Shown piece by piece: positions 39,886 to 47,438 of a DNA stretch of 49,893 bases. A program made the position numbers and the translations under genes. The notes below the pieces were generated by a model. That model did not search any database. It was not told the origin of the DNA and saw nothing but the letters and a program-made list of their open reading frames with translations. Source of the DNA: a virus; IMG/VR virus record IMGVR_UViG_3300036860_000543, positions 1 through 49,893 of that record, one strand, 5' to 3'. Each line of letters opens with the position of its first letter. Position 1 is the stretch's first letter.

Positions 39886-41042
39886 CGGTAGACCTTCCCC
39901 TGCGTGCGCGAGGTGACGACGTCTATTTCGCCCGCCGCGATGAGCGTCGCGACAATGCGGTCCATCTCGTCGGCGTGGATGCCCATCGACCCGAAGCGCA
40001 TGATGAGCGTCGCGCGCTTCACCGCCCCGCGCTGCCGCAAGAACGTCCGCACGCGAAGCGCTTGCCACCCCGCGGGCGTCTGGTGGACCCGCATCGCGAG
40101 CGCCCGCGCCCCCTTCTGGATGCCCTCCACCACCTCCTGCGCCTTCGCCATGTGGTGGCCCTCGATCGTGAGGCGCATGGTCTCGGCCGCCGCAAGGATC
40201 ATCGCGAGCTTCAAGCTCAGCACATGCTGCCGGTCCCACATCGCCGCCTCGACGTCGTTCTGGGGTGCGCTGCGCCCATACACCCACCCCTGCTCGATCG
40301 CCACCGCGGCGTCCGTGATGGTGAAGGCGCCGCTCAGCCCGCACAGCCGCTCGACCCGCCGCCGTAACCACCCCACCGCGGCCTCGTAGTCGTCGGGGTA
40401 GATGGGCTCCGTGAAGCGCCGCTCGTAGTTGCGCGTCTCCACGACGAACACACTACGACCCGAGAAGCCTGAGTCGAACAGGTCGGGGGTGATGGCCTTC
40501 GTGAACCACTCAGGGGTGGAGCCCGCGAGCCAATTGATGACGGGGCCACGCTCCACCCGCTTCACCCCATGCATGCGGGTCGCGTTCAGCACGATTTCGT
40601 GCCCGGCTTGGTAGAGTCGGACGAGATCGCTGACGAGCGCCTTGGTGAGGTCGCCGCCGGGGAGGTCCGCGAACAGCTCGCTTTGGATGAGCCACATCGG
40701 CGCCCCCGTGCCCGCTTCGGGGGCTTTTTGCGCGGCGACGAGGAGGTCCGAGAGGATGGCTTGAGTAAGGCGACCGGGAAGCGGATTGACGAACGGCCGT
40801 GCGGCGTCACTGAGGAGACTTCGAGCAAACCCGACTGCGTGATCCTTACCGATGCCAGACGGTCCGACGAGAAACACGAACAGGTTAGGGTACAAATGAA
40901 CGTGCCGGAAGCGGTCCAGGTACACTCGATCCCCAAGAGCCGCAGACACCAAGGACATGGCGGCCCAGGAATGGTAACGGGCGGGGGTGTGGTAGATGCC
41001 GGCGGCGTGGCGATAGCGGTCAAAGAAGTCCACACGCCTCAA
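39867..41042 (-). CDS. Primase/helicase-type ATPase (DUF3987-like)
   Basis: 391 residues. TTG 41042 forms TTGA with the polymerase stop; GTG 41033 is the alternative start. Walker A GPSGIGKD at residues 60-67. Typical of the phage AAA-like ATPase group that also includes YfjI-like replication proteins: GSTPEWFTKAITPDLFDSGFSGRSVFVVE follows, with a winged-helix-like end. It likely unwinds or loads at the replication fork with the adjacent polymerase. Confidence 0.7.
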   Translation of the reverse strand: MRRVDFFDRYRHAAGIYHTPARYHSWAAMSLVSAALGDRVYLDRFRHVHLYPNLFVFLVGPSGIGKDHAVGFARSLLSDAARPFVNPLPGRLTQAILSDLLVAAQKAPEAGTGAPMWLIQSELFADLPGGDLTKALVSDLVRLYQAGHEIVLNATRMHGVKRVERGPVINWLAGSTPEWFTKAITPDLFDSGFSGRSVFVVETRNYERRFTEPIYPDDYEAAVGWLRRRVERLCGLSGAFTITDAAVAIEQGWVYGRSAPQNDVEAAMWDRQHVLSLKLAMILAAAETMRLTIEGHHMAKAQEVVEGIQKGARALAMRVHQTPAGWQALRVRTFLRQRGAVKRATLIMRFGSMGIHADEMDRIVATLIAAGEIDVVTSRTQGKVYRWIGMT

Positions 41043-43576
41043 TCTCCCGGCCCGTAGTTGGCGTAGGTTTGGTCGAACGTGAGGTCGTCGTAGTCGTCAA
41101 GCACGAACGCGTCGCGTGCCGGAAGCTGCTTCCACTCCCGCTCGCAGGCCCACGACGTCCCAAGCGCGATCGTCACCGGCACCGTCATCTCCTCCCCGAA
41201 GTAGCAGCGGGGCTGCTCCAGTCGAGCGACCATCCAGCGCGCGAAGTCCCACGCCACGTCAGGCTCGACGCTGAAGAGCAGCTCGTCGTGGACCTGGAGG
41301 TGGAAGCGCGTGCCGACGGCGCCGGTCGCCTCCTCCGCCGCGTACGCCCGCAGCCCCGCATTCACGATCCCGCGCGCCTCCACCTGCGGCAGCCACGAGT
41401 AGGCGAACCCGAAGCTCGCCTCGTCGAGGCGCGTGTAGGGGAACGTCACGACGTCGCTCCACGTGCTCGCGAGACAGCGCGTGCGGGCGACCTCCATGCG
41501 GATGTCCTTGAAGTAGTCCTTGATGGGGGCGTAGCGTTTGAAGTAGCGATCGAGGAGCGTCTGGCACTCGTCGATCGTCTTGACGATCCCCTGGAGCAGC
41601 AGACGCTCCTGCATCATCGCCGCCCCCATGCCTCGCTGCGCGGCATGATTCGACTCCTTGCCAAGCTTGCGGTCGGCCTTGGCAACGTTCGCGATCGGGA
41701 TACCACACACAAGCGCCGCGTTCTCGGTGTGCATGTCGACCTCCCACGGCTTCGAGCGTGCAAGGCGGATCATCTCGGGGTCCCGCGTGAGCATCAGCTC
41801 GATCCGGTTCTCGATCTGGCTCATGTCGAACTTCACGAACCAGCACCCCGGGTCGGGCACGAAGATGTCCCGCAGCTCACGGTCGCGATTCTGCATGTTG
41901 TCGCCGGTGCCGAGCGGGTTCGTCGAGCTGCTGAGGCGCGTGCTCACGAAGTTGAACAGGCACCGCATGCGGCCGTCGGGGTCGGCCTTCGGCTGGAGCT
42001 GCTTTCGCTTCGAGCTGGCGCGCTGGAAGGCAAGCAGGCCCTCAAGCAACGGCGCCACCTGCGGAAACCGCCGCCCGAGCTTGAGCAGCGTCACGTGGTC
42101 AGCGCTCACGCTGCGGGTGTCACCCGCCGCGCCGCGCCGTACCTTGTACTGTACCGGGAGGTTGAGCGGCACGATGCCTTGCCCCGTGAAGCGCGCGACG
42201 TGCTCCTCGCGCTTTTTCTCGGGGAGGCCGCGGGCGCCGTAGAGCGCAAACTTGACGGCGTGGCCGCTGAGCCCCGTCGCCTTCACGAGGTGCCCCACCT
42301 GCTGCTTCGCGGCGTCGAGATCGGCAGTCGCGGCGGCGAGGCGCGCGCGCCTCCGCTCATCGTCCACCGCGACACCACGGCGGCTCGCGGCCACAAGCGG
42401 ACGCGCCAACGCCCCGTAGTTCTGGCGATAGGTCCCGAGCGACCCGCGACGCTCCAGCAACGTGTACAACCGTTCCCAGCATTCGAACGTCACACAGCAG
42501 TCGATCCCATTGTAGTGCCAGAGCGCCTCGTTGTTGGTGGCGAAGCGGGCAATCTCGTCGGGGTCCTTCGCCTCGTCCTTCCAGTAGGGTTGGCGGGTGA
42601 GCGTCGTGCCGAGGAACGCGAGGTCGTGGGGGAGCCGCGCCCACAACGCCGTGTGCATCGCGAGCGTGTCCCAGAGGTAGGTGGCGACGGGCATCCCCTC
42701 GTGCGCAAGCCAGTAGGCGTCGAACATCCCGTTGTGCATGACAACGGGGTGGGTGGCGAGCGCGTCGCGGATGGCATCGCGGACAGCGGCGTGCGCGAAG
42801 GTGTCGCGCCAGTAGGCGTCTGTGGTGGGGATGGTCATCGACTCGAGCGCACTCACGGCGAACCCAACGCACCCGAGGAAGGGCTTCGATCGCTTGTTCG
42901 GGCGCGGCGTCTCGACGTCGACCGCGACGAGGCACCCCGGCGGCAGCGCCTCCAGCCATCGGATGGCCTCCTCGGCGGTGGGTGCCGTGTGGTGGATGCG
43001 ATCAGGGAGCGCGAGGTCGCGGGTGCGCAGCTCGGCGGCGATGCGCGGCCAATCCCACACCGCACTCACCCACGCGTACTGCTCAGCCTTCTTGCCCGCC
43101 GCCTTGCCTCGCGCGAAGGTCGCGGCGGGGTGGATCGTCGGCACCACCTTCAGCGCGCGCCCCCGCCGATCGACGTAGGGCAGGATGCTCCCCCGCCACT
43201 TCGTGATCCCGGGGCGCGTCAGGCGCCCGTCGCGTTGATGCCAGCTCACTTTGCCCTTCTGCGTGAGGGCATAGAGGGCGTAGTTCCCGGTCGGCACGAT
43301 CACCCACGGGTCCTCCAGGGCGGCAATGCGCTCGTGCAGCGTCTCGAAGTACGCCTCGCAGCGCTCCCGTCCCACCCGGTCGATATTCGTGGGGCGATGA
43401 TCCCACACCACGTTGGTCCAGTAGGCGTCGTGGCGATGCAGCCCCACGCTCCCCATCCACTCGGCCATTTTCGCGCCGCTCGCCCCGACAAAGGGAATGC
43501 CCTGCACGAGTTCGTTCGGGCCCGGGGCTTCGCCGCAGATAACAAGCTTCGCGTTAAGAGGCCCGTCGTCCCTCAC
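41039..43576 (-). CDS. UDG-exonuclease-PolA DNA polymerase fusion
   Basis: 845 residues from GTG 43576 (GTGA overlap). Residues 1-165: a uracil-DNA glycosylase-like domain with GEAPGPNE (15-22), PFVG and HPAATF (149-154); the Fe-S Cys of family 4 are absent. Residues 205-390: 3'-5' exonuclease with DVE (220-222), HNGMFD (281-286) and YNGID (355-359). Residues 450-845: PolA motifs A DMSQIE (584-589), B R...K...H (636-644), and C HDE (763-765). In motif B the usual aromatic residues are His644 and Arg648. A complete replicative polymerase with possible uracil recognition. Confidence 0.9.
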   Translation of the reverse strand: MRDDGPLNAKLVICGEAPGPNELVQGIPFVGASGAKMAEWMGSVGLHRHDAYWTNVVWDHRPTNIDRVGRERCEAYFETLHERIAALEDPWVIVPTGNYALYALTQKGKVSWHQRDGRLTRPGITKWRGSILPYVDRRGRALKVVPTIHPAATFARGKAAGKKAEQYAWVSAVWDWPRIAAELRTRDLALPDRIHHTAPTAEEAIRWLEALPPGCLVAVDVETPRPNKRSKPFLGCVGFAVSALESMTIPTTDAYWRDTFAHAAVRDAIRDALATHPVVMHNGMFDAYWLAHEGMPVATYLWDTLAMHTALWARLPHDLAFLGTTLTRQPYWKDEAKDPDEIARFATNNEALWHYNGIDCCVTFECWERLYTLLERRGSLGTYRQNYGALARPLVAASRRGVAVDDERRRARLAAATADLDAAKQQVGHLVKATGLSGHAVKFALYGARGLPEKKREEHVARFTGQGIVPLNLPVQYKVRRGAAGDTRSVSADHVTLLKLGRRFPQVAPLLEGLLAFQRASSKRKQLQPKADPDGRMRCLFNFVSTRLSSSTNPLGTGDNMQNRDRELRDIFVPDPGCWFVKFDMSQIENRIELMLTRDPEMIRLARSKPWEVDMHTENAALVCGIPIANVAKADRKLGKESNHAAQRGMGAAMMQERLLLQGIVKTIDECQTLLDRYFKRYAPIKDYFKDIRMEVARTRCLASTWSDVVTFPYTRLDEASFGFAYSWLPQVEARGIVNAGLRAYAAEEATGAVGTRFHLQVHDELLFSVEPDVAWDFARWMVARLEQPRCYFGEEMTVPVTIALGTSWACEREWKQLPARDAFVLDDYDDLTFDQTYANYGPGD

Positions 43577-43953
43577 GGGTGCGTGGTGGTGGGCGTGGAG
43601 GTGCTGGTGGTGCTGGTTGTGGTGGGCTCGGTCGGCGGGGGGTCGAACTGCTGCGCCGCGGGGTTCAGGCGCCAATCCGTCCCCACCTTCAGCTCCTCAG
43701 CCCACCGCTTGATGGCGAGGCCCACCTGCTGCTGGAGCACTTGTCGCTGAATCTCGAGCGGCTGGGTTTGGTCCTCGTACTGCTTCAGCTCGGCACGCAT
43801 CGCCGGCGTCAGGGCGACGCTCTTCCCCGCGGCCTTCAGCTTCGGCGGATGCTTCGGGGCCTTCTCGGCACCAAACGCCCCCGCCATTCCCAACACGAAC
43901 GCCACGATCATGGCGACGATGAAGACCACTCCACGTCTCGCTGTCACGTTCAT
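43573..43953 (-). CDS. Membrane-anchored helical protein with Thr/Pro tail
   Basis: 126 residues from ATG 43953. Residues 8-27 form a membrane segment (VVFIVAMIVAFVLGMAGAFG). A charged helix follows (AELKQYEDQTQPLEIQRQVLQQQ), and the last 25 residues are Thr/Pro-rich. Overlaps both neighbours by three to four bases. Could tether the replication complex to the membrane; no family recognised. Confidence 0.6.
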   Translation of the reverse strand: MNVTARRGVVFIVAMIVAFVLGMAGAFGAEKAPKHPPKLKAAGKSVALTPAMRAELKQYEDQTQPLEIQRQVLQQQVGLAIKRWAEELKVGTDWRLNPAAQQFDPPPTEPTTTSTTSTSTPTTTHP

Positions 43954-44120
43954 AGGTCGTTCTCTTCCTCGTGCTTCTCAATGCGGTGGGCGAAGGAATC
44001 TCCATCCACCTCGACCATCCGGTCGCATGCCTCACACACGTGGCGCTCGCACCCCCGACACCGGTACGACGTCAGCGCGCCGCAGAGCGCACACGGCTCA
44101 CGACACGCGAGGGTGCGCAT
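43950..44120 (-). CDS. Small double zinc-knuckle protein
   Basis: 56 residues from ATG 44120. Seven Cys in CREPCALC, YRCRGC and HVCEAC, with His nearby, as in a B-box- or RING-like fold. Its TGA overlaps the next ATG. It shares DNA with the end of the previous gene by 23 bases. Function unknown. Confidence 0.65.
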   Translation of the reverse strand: MRTLACREPCALCGALTSYRCRGCERHVCEACDRMVEVDGDSFAHRIEKHEEENDL

Positions 44121-44394
44121 CCTTCGCAGCCTTCGCGGCGTCCTCGGCCTCGCGTCGCACCCGCTCGTGCTCTTCGGCGTGGGCTGCGAACTCGCGGCGC
44201 GTCAGCCGCGGGGCGCTGATGGGGCACTCCCCGCACCGCACCATGCCCTCAAGTGGGTCCCACCGCGTGCGCGCCTCGTACTCCTCGACCATGCGCGCGG
44301 CCTCGCGTTCGATGTCGGCGTCGGGGGTATCGTCAGGCACCGTGAGGCGCCCAACGAGTTCCCCCCTCGCCGTCTTGATGCGCAGGGAGCGCAC
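44098..44394 (-). CDS. Small protein with CxxC...HxxxH motif
   Basis: 98 residues from GTG 44394, with GAGG five bases upstream. The first 50 residues are beta-strand then helical (ADIEREAARMVEEYEAR). The middle holds CGEC and FAAHAEEH, a C2H2-like pair. The charged end is helical. Probably a zinc-stabilised accessory protein. Confidence 0.6.
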   Translation of the reverse strand: MRSLRIKTARGELVGRLTVPDDTPDADIEREAARMVEEYEARTRWDPLEGMVRCGECPISAPRLTRREFAAHAEEHERVRREAEDAAKAAKDAHPRVS

Positions 44395-44401
44395 CGCGTC
44401 C

Positions 44402-45013
44402 TCAGTCCTCTTCGATCACGACGGCGGGCGCCACCGTATTGCGCCGCGTACCGACGAAGCCTGCTGCCGGCCGTAACACCTGCCGCGCCACGTCGCCGCC
44501 GCCTCGCGCGAACACTCCGTCGATACGATTCTCGTCACGCGCCTCGTACTTGACGGAGCCGTCCCCGTTGAGGACTTCCTTCGAGCGCCGCACCGACAGC
44601 TTCAGCCGCAGCTCGTTGCCCGTGATCTGGTCGGCGATGCGCGCGAGCTGCTCAACGGTGCTCAGCTCGCCCTCGCGCGGCCCTGGCACGTACCCCGCGC
44701 GCCCGACGATGAGCCGATACTGGAGCCCACCCTTTGTGTCGACGGTCTTTGGGTCGTCGGCGTCGAGATCGCCCTCCCCGCCGAGCACGATCCGCGTGTA
44801 GAATGGGATGCCGGCGTGGGCGTCGCCGGTCTCGGCGCCCTCCACCACTCGAAACTCAAGCGCGGCCATGAGCGCACCAGGGTGCTTCGAGTTCGGTCCC
44901 GTGCGCTCCTCCTTGAGGCTCGCGATCTTCATCAGGTACGTGTCCTTCGGGAGGACCGGGAATCCGAATGCCTGCTCGTTGCTGATGCCGCTGCTGTCAC
45001 TGAAGTCGATCAT
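44402..45013 (-). CDS. DUF669-like protein of recombination module
   Basis: 203 residues from ATG 45013. DUF669-type pattern: FPVLPKDTYLMKIASLKEERTGPNSKHPGALMAALEFRVVEG near the start and a central GIPFYTRI, with the typical LxxxL helix ELSTVEQLARIADQITG near residue 120. In phages such proteins often sit beside RecA-like ATPases and have been proposed as single-stranded DNA binders. The basic middle and acidic end fit this, but the role is inferred. Confidence 0.6.
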   Translation of the reverse strand: MIDFSDSSGISNEQAFGFPVLPKDTYLMKIASLKEERTGPNSKHPGALMAALEFRVVEGAETGDAHAGIPFYTRIVLGGEGDLDADDPKTVDTKGGLQYRLIVGRAGYVPGPREGELSTVEQLARIADQITGNELRLKLSVRRSKEVLNGDGSVKYEARDENRIDGVFARGGGDVARQVLRPAAGFVGTRRNTVAPAVVIEED

Positions 45014-45198
45014 GCGTAGGTCTCCTCTGTGCGGGTTACGTCGAGCGCGCGGTTGTTCGTGCGCTTCGGCTTCGCCGTCGTGCGCGGCTTCCTTGCCTTG
45101 ATGATCCCGTGGCGCTGGAGCGTCTCGACGACGTCAGCCAGCGCCGCCAACTTGATCGCCACCTCCTCCAGGGGATTCTGTTTCGGGGGTCTTGCCAT
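45010..45198 (-). CDS. Small basic helical protein
   Basis: 62 residues from ATG 45198, overlapping the ATPase gene by 65 bases and the DUF669-like start by ATGA. Helical N-terminus (LEEVAIKLAALADVVETLQRHG) and a Lys/Arg-rich end (KPRTTAKPKRTNNR). A DNA-binding helper of the neighbouring recombination proteins is plausible. Confidence 0.55.
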   Translation of the reverse strand: MARPPKQNPLEEVAIKLAALADVVETLQRHGIIKARKPRTTAKPKRTNNRALDVTRTEETYA

Positions 45199-46009
45199 GC
45201 GTCGCGTCCTTTCGTTGCTCGTAGGTGCTCCAGATCGCCGCCCACACGCCGCGCCCCCCATTGGGCACGAGGATGTGGTTCGGGGCATCGATCTCGACGC
45301 TGGTGCCGCAGTTGTACCCGTCGCCGGGCTGCGTCTGGAGCCGTCGTGTGCCGTCGGTCTCGTCGTAGTAGACACGGTAGAGTTCGGTGTAGCTGCCGCC
45401 GAGCGTCGTGCGCAGCGTGCCGGGCGCCTTCGGGTTCCTCACCGACGTCCCATTCACGTAGTCTTTGTCCTCGTCGATGTGCGTGAGGACGACGACGTCG
45501 CATGGGAGGCCGGCGATCGACCCACACAGGTAGCGCTCGCACTCGGCTTTGCTCCACGCGTATTGAATCTTGTAGAGCGTTTCGAGGGTCGCCTTCGTGT
45601 GGTCGAGCATGTAGGCGCGAGCCCAATTGCGCGCGGCCAACTCCATGCTCGTAGCGCCGTCGTAGCCCACCGTGGCCCACTGCCCCAGCGCGACCTCCTC
45701 CGCGATCTCGGCCTGGACGTTCTTGAACTTCACCCACGCGGTCGGGCGATCGGGGTTGAAGTCGAAGAACTGGTCGATCTGGAGGAGTAGCTCGCCCTTC
45801 TTGCTGAAGCCGCGCAGCACCCGTTGCTCCTGGGTGCCGAGCGACTCCTCGATCGTGGTGCAACGCACCCGCAAGGGCGCCTCGTTGCCCACGGGATCGA
45901 ACTGCACGACGCGGAGCGGCTTCCGGGCGTCGGCGAGCACGGTTGTCTTGCCGGCCTTGTAGGTGCCCATCAGGAGGCCGTGCCAGAGGGGGCGCGTGGT
46001 GCTGCTCAT
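45134..46009 (-). CDS. RecA-like ATPase (Sak4-type)
   Basis: 291 residues from ATG 46009, ATGA overlap upstream. Walker A GTYKAGKTT at about residues 15-23, Walker B-like VVVLTHIDED near residue 185, and an overall length typical of phage Sak4-type single-strand annealing ATPases, which assist recombination. Placement with the DUF669-like and PD-(D/E)XK genes forms a familiar recombination block. The Pro/Gly-rich end is variable. Confidence 0.7.
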   Translation of the reverse strand: MSSTTRPLWHGLLMGTYKAGKTTVLADARKPLRVVQFDPVGNEAPLRVRCTTIEESLGTQEQRVLRGFSKKGELLLQIDQFFDFNPDRPTAWVKFKNVQAEIAEEVALGQWATVGYDGATSMELAARNWARAYMLDHTKATLETLYKIQYAWSKAECERYLCGSIAGLPCDVVVLTHIDEDKDYVNGTSVRNPKAPGTLRTTLGGSYTELYRVYYDETDGTRRLQTQPGDGYNCGTSVEIDAPNHILVPNGGRGVWAAIWSTYEQRKDATHGKTPETESPGGGGDQVGGAG

Positions 46010-46179
46010 TCGCGCCCCTTCGGTAGCTTCGGACGGAGCACAACGTTACCGCATGCGGTTATCTCCACGAACTCCACGTCGTAGTCGAAGCCGCTACCGT
46101 TGGGGTTCGCGAGGAAGACGTTACGGCACTCGCCCTGGTTGACCATGTGCAACCTGTTGAGGAGTTGCGCGACGGTCAT
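46006..46179 (-). CDS. Small hypothetical protein
   Basis: 57 residues from ATG 46179 (overlapping TGA of the micropeptide). Contains RLHMVNQGECRNVFLANPNGSGFDYDVEFVEITACGNVV, a mixed beta pattern with two Cys. No family recognised. Ends in an ATGA overlap with the Sak4-type gene. Confidence 0.6.
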   Translation of the reverse strand: MTVAQLLNRLHMVNQGECRNVFLANPNGSGFDYDVEFVEITACGNVVLRPKLPKGRE

Positions 46180-46253
46180 TCGCGCCCACACACGAGTGCG
46201 GCGAGCGCCACGACAGCGAACACCACCGCCACGATCCCTGCGTACTGCGACAT
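46176..46253 (-). CDS. Single-pass membrane micropeptide
   Basis: 25 residues from ATG 46253, with AAAGGAG six bases upstream: one of the best ribosome sites on this strand. The sequence is almost all hydrophobic (IVAVVFAVVALAALVC) with a short polar end. TGA overlaps the next ATG. It is the first gene after the intergenic region 46254-46411 and could act on a host membrane protein. Confidence 0.55.
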   Translation of the reverse strand: MSQYAGIVAVVFAVVALAALVCGRE

Positions 46254-46411
46254 GAAGACTCCTTTCAACGCGGGGCGTTGGTCTCGACCCGAGAGGGAGG
46301 GTGGTCGGCGAACGACGACCGGGAGCGCCACGTGTTGCATCGAGACCGTTTCCGTGACGCGACTCGGGTAAACGTGTACTTAGACGTCGAGCATTGTAGA
46401 ATATTCAACCG
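46254..46411. promoter_or_regulatory. Intergenic region with probable promoter
   Basis: About 160 bases without a gene, AT-rich near 46375-46408. It contains a copy of the 31-base element (46377-46407) also seen at 38446-38476. On the minus strand TACAAT lies near the centre and TTGAAT upstream of it, possibly promoter boxes for the operon starting with the micropeptide at 46253. Confidence 0.4.
46377..46407 (-). repeat. Repeated 31-base element, copy 2
   Basis: Same spacing as 38446-38476, with 24 of 31 bases matched, in an intergenic region upstream of the recombination genes. Supports a shared regulatory role rather than coding similarity. Confidence 0.45.
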
Positions 46412-46678
46412 CTACTGCGGCATCGAGATCGTCGCGACAGCGGCGAGCAACGCACACGCCACGCGGTCGCGTTCCTCTTCGAGCGCCTGCACCGTGAGCC
46501 GCAACGACCCCTGCACCACCACCTGCGCGCCCACGACGGCAATGCCTTGCGGCCCCTGCACGATAAATTCCTGCGTGATGATGACCGTTTGGATCATCGT
46601 CTCGTCGGCGACACAGTGGTGCACGGCGTGGAAGGGAATCCAGACCTCTCTACCGTCGGCTCTCGTAAAGTATGGCAT
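46412..46678 (-). CDS. Small hypothetical protein
   Basis: 88 residues from ATG 46678, one-base overlap with the preceding stop. Beta-rich core (VIITQEFIVQGPQGIAVVGAQVVVQGSLRL) followed by a helix (TVQALEEERDRVACALLAAVATI). Could form a small oligomeric barrel. No known motif. Confidence 0.6.
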   Translation of the reverse strand: MPYFTRADGREVWIPFHAVHHCVADETMIQTVIITQEFIVQGPQGIAVVGAQVVVQGSLRLTVQALEEERDRVACALLAAVATISMPQ

Positions 46679-46827
46679 CACTTTCCCCTCTGCTGCTGGT
46701 GGGCGAACTTCTGGTGCCGCTTGCAGTACCCGTTGGCCTGGGGAACGTTCGCGCACCGTCGCTGGATCAGCTTCGGTCGTATCCCCCTCGCTGGATTGTC
46801 CACCGTGATGATCTTAAGACAGGTCAT
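46678..46827 (-). CDS. Small Cys/His zinc-finger-like protein
   Basis: 49 residues from ATG 46827, ATGA with the previous stop and TGATG with the next gene. Contains RRCANVPQANGYCKRHQKFAH: two Cys and two His in a pattern like the small zinc-finger DUF5763 type. Basic overall. Nucleic-acid binding is likely. Confidence 0.65.
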   Translation of the reverse strand: MTCLKIITVDNPARGIRPKLIQRRCANVPQANGYCKRHQKFAHQQQRGK

Positions 46828-47438
46828 TCCCGCGGGCGTTCCTTCGGTGCGCCGCACACCGCGCAGTGGTCACGCCGCAGAAAGTTTTCGCTATCCTTCC
46901 ACTCGGTGGCCTGCTGTGCCTTGTGTGCACCGCAGCGCGGGCACACGTTCTGCTGCTGGTAGGCGTCGAACTTGAAGAGGACAGGGTCTAGTCTCAGGTG
47001 CGCGTCGTACGCCATCGCACGCGATTCATGGATGCTGGGCGGGCGCGTATCGGGACCGCCGCCGATGCACGCCAGAGTGGCCAGCGCATCACTGAGTGCA
47101 TCCGCCAACCCCTGCATGTTGCCCAGCGCGTTCTGTGCGTTCGTAATTTGGGTGCGGAGTTGGTCGCGTTCTTGAAGTGCCAGATCATGTTGATACAGCG
47201 CCGCCGCTTTCACCTTCACGGCTTCCGCGAGTTGGGCGCGGAGGGTGGCGTTCTCTTTGGACAGCATCGTGATCGTCCCCGGGAGGTCGAATCCCACGAT
47301 CCCCGCCGCGTCACGCGCCTCGCGCCCCGCGTCAACTTCGGCGCGAAGGGTGGCAATCTCTAGGTTGCCGCTGGCGACTTCGGCCTTATCCTGTTTGAAC
47401 TGCGCAGGCTCGGTGCAGTCGGGATATTTGTCTTTCAT
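46824..47438 (-). CDS. Coiled-coil protein with C-terminal zinc ribbon
   Basis: 204 residues from ATG 47438 (TGATG with the nuclease stop); TTG 47441 is an alternative. Long coiled coil from about residue 25 to 115 (NLEIATLRAEVDAGREARD, ENATLRAQLAEAVKVKA), then CPRCG and CAVCG pairs near the end, as in a zinc ribbon. It could bind nucleic acid as a multimer; likely a partner of the recombination nuclease. Confidence 0.65.
   Translation of the reverse strand: MKDKYPDCTEPAQFKQDKAEVASGNLEIATLRAEVDAGREARDAAGIVGFDLPGTITMLSKENATLRAQLAEAVKVKAAALYQHDLALQERDQLRTQITNAQNALGNMQGLADALSDALATLACIGGGPDTRPPSIHESRAMAYDAHLRLDPVLFKFDAYQQQNVCPRCGAHKAQQATEWKDSENFLRRDHCAVCGAPKERPRE

Noticed and set aside
41069-43750. 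893-residue open frame on the plus strand opposite the polymerase
   Set aside because: Antisense shadow of a gene with complete catalytic motifs; Arg-rich and without domains.
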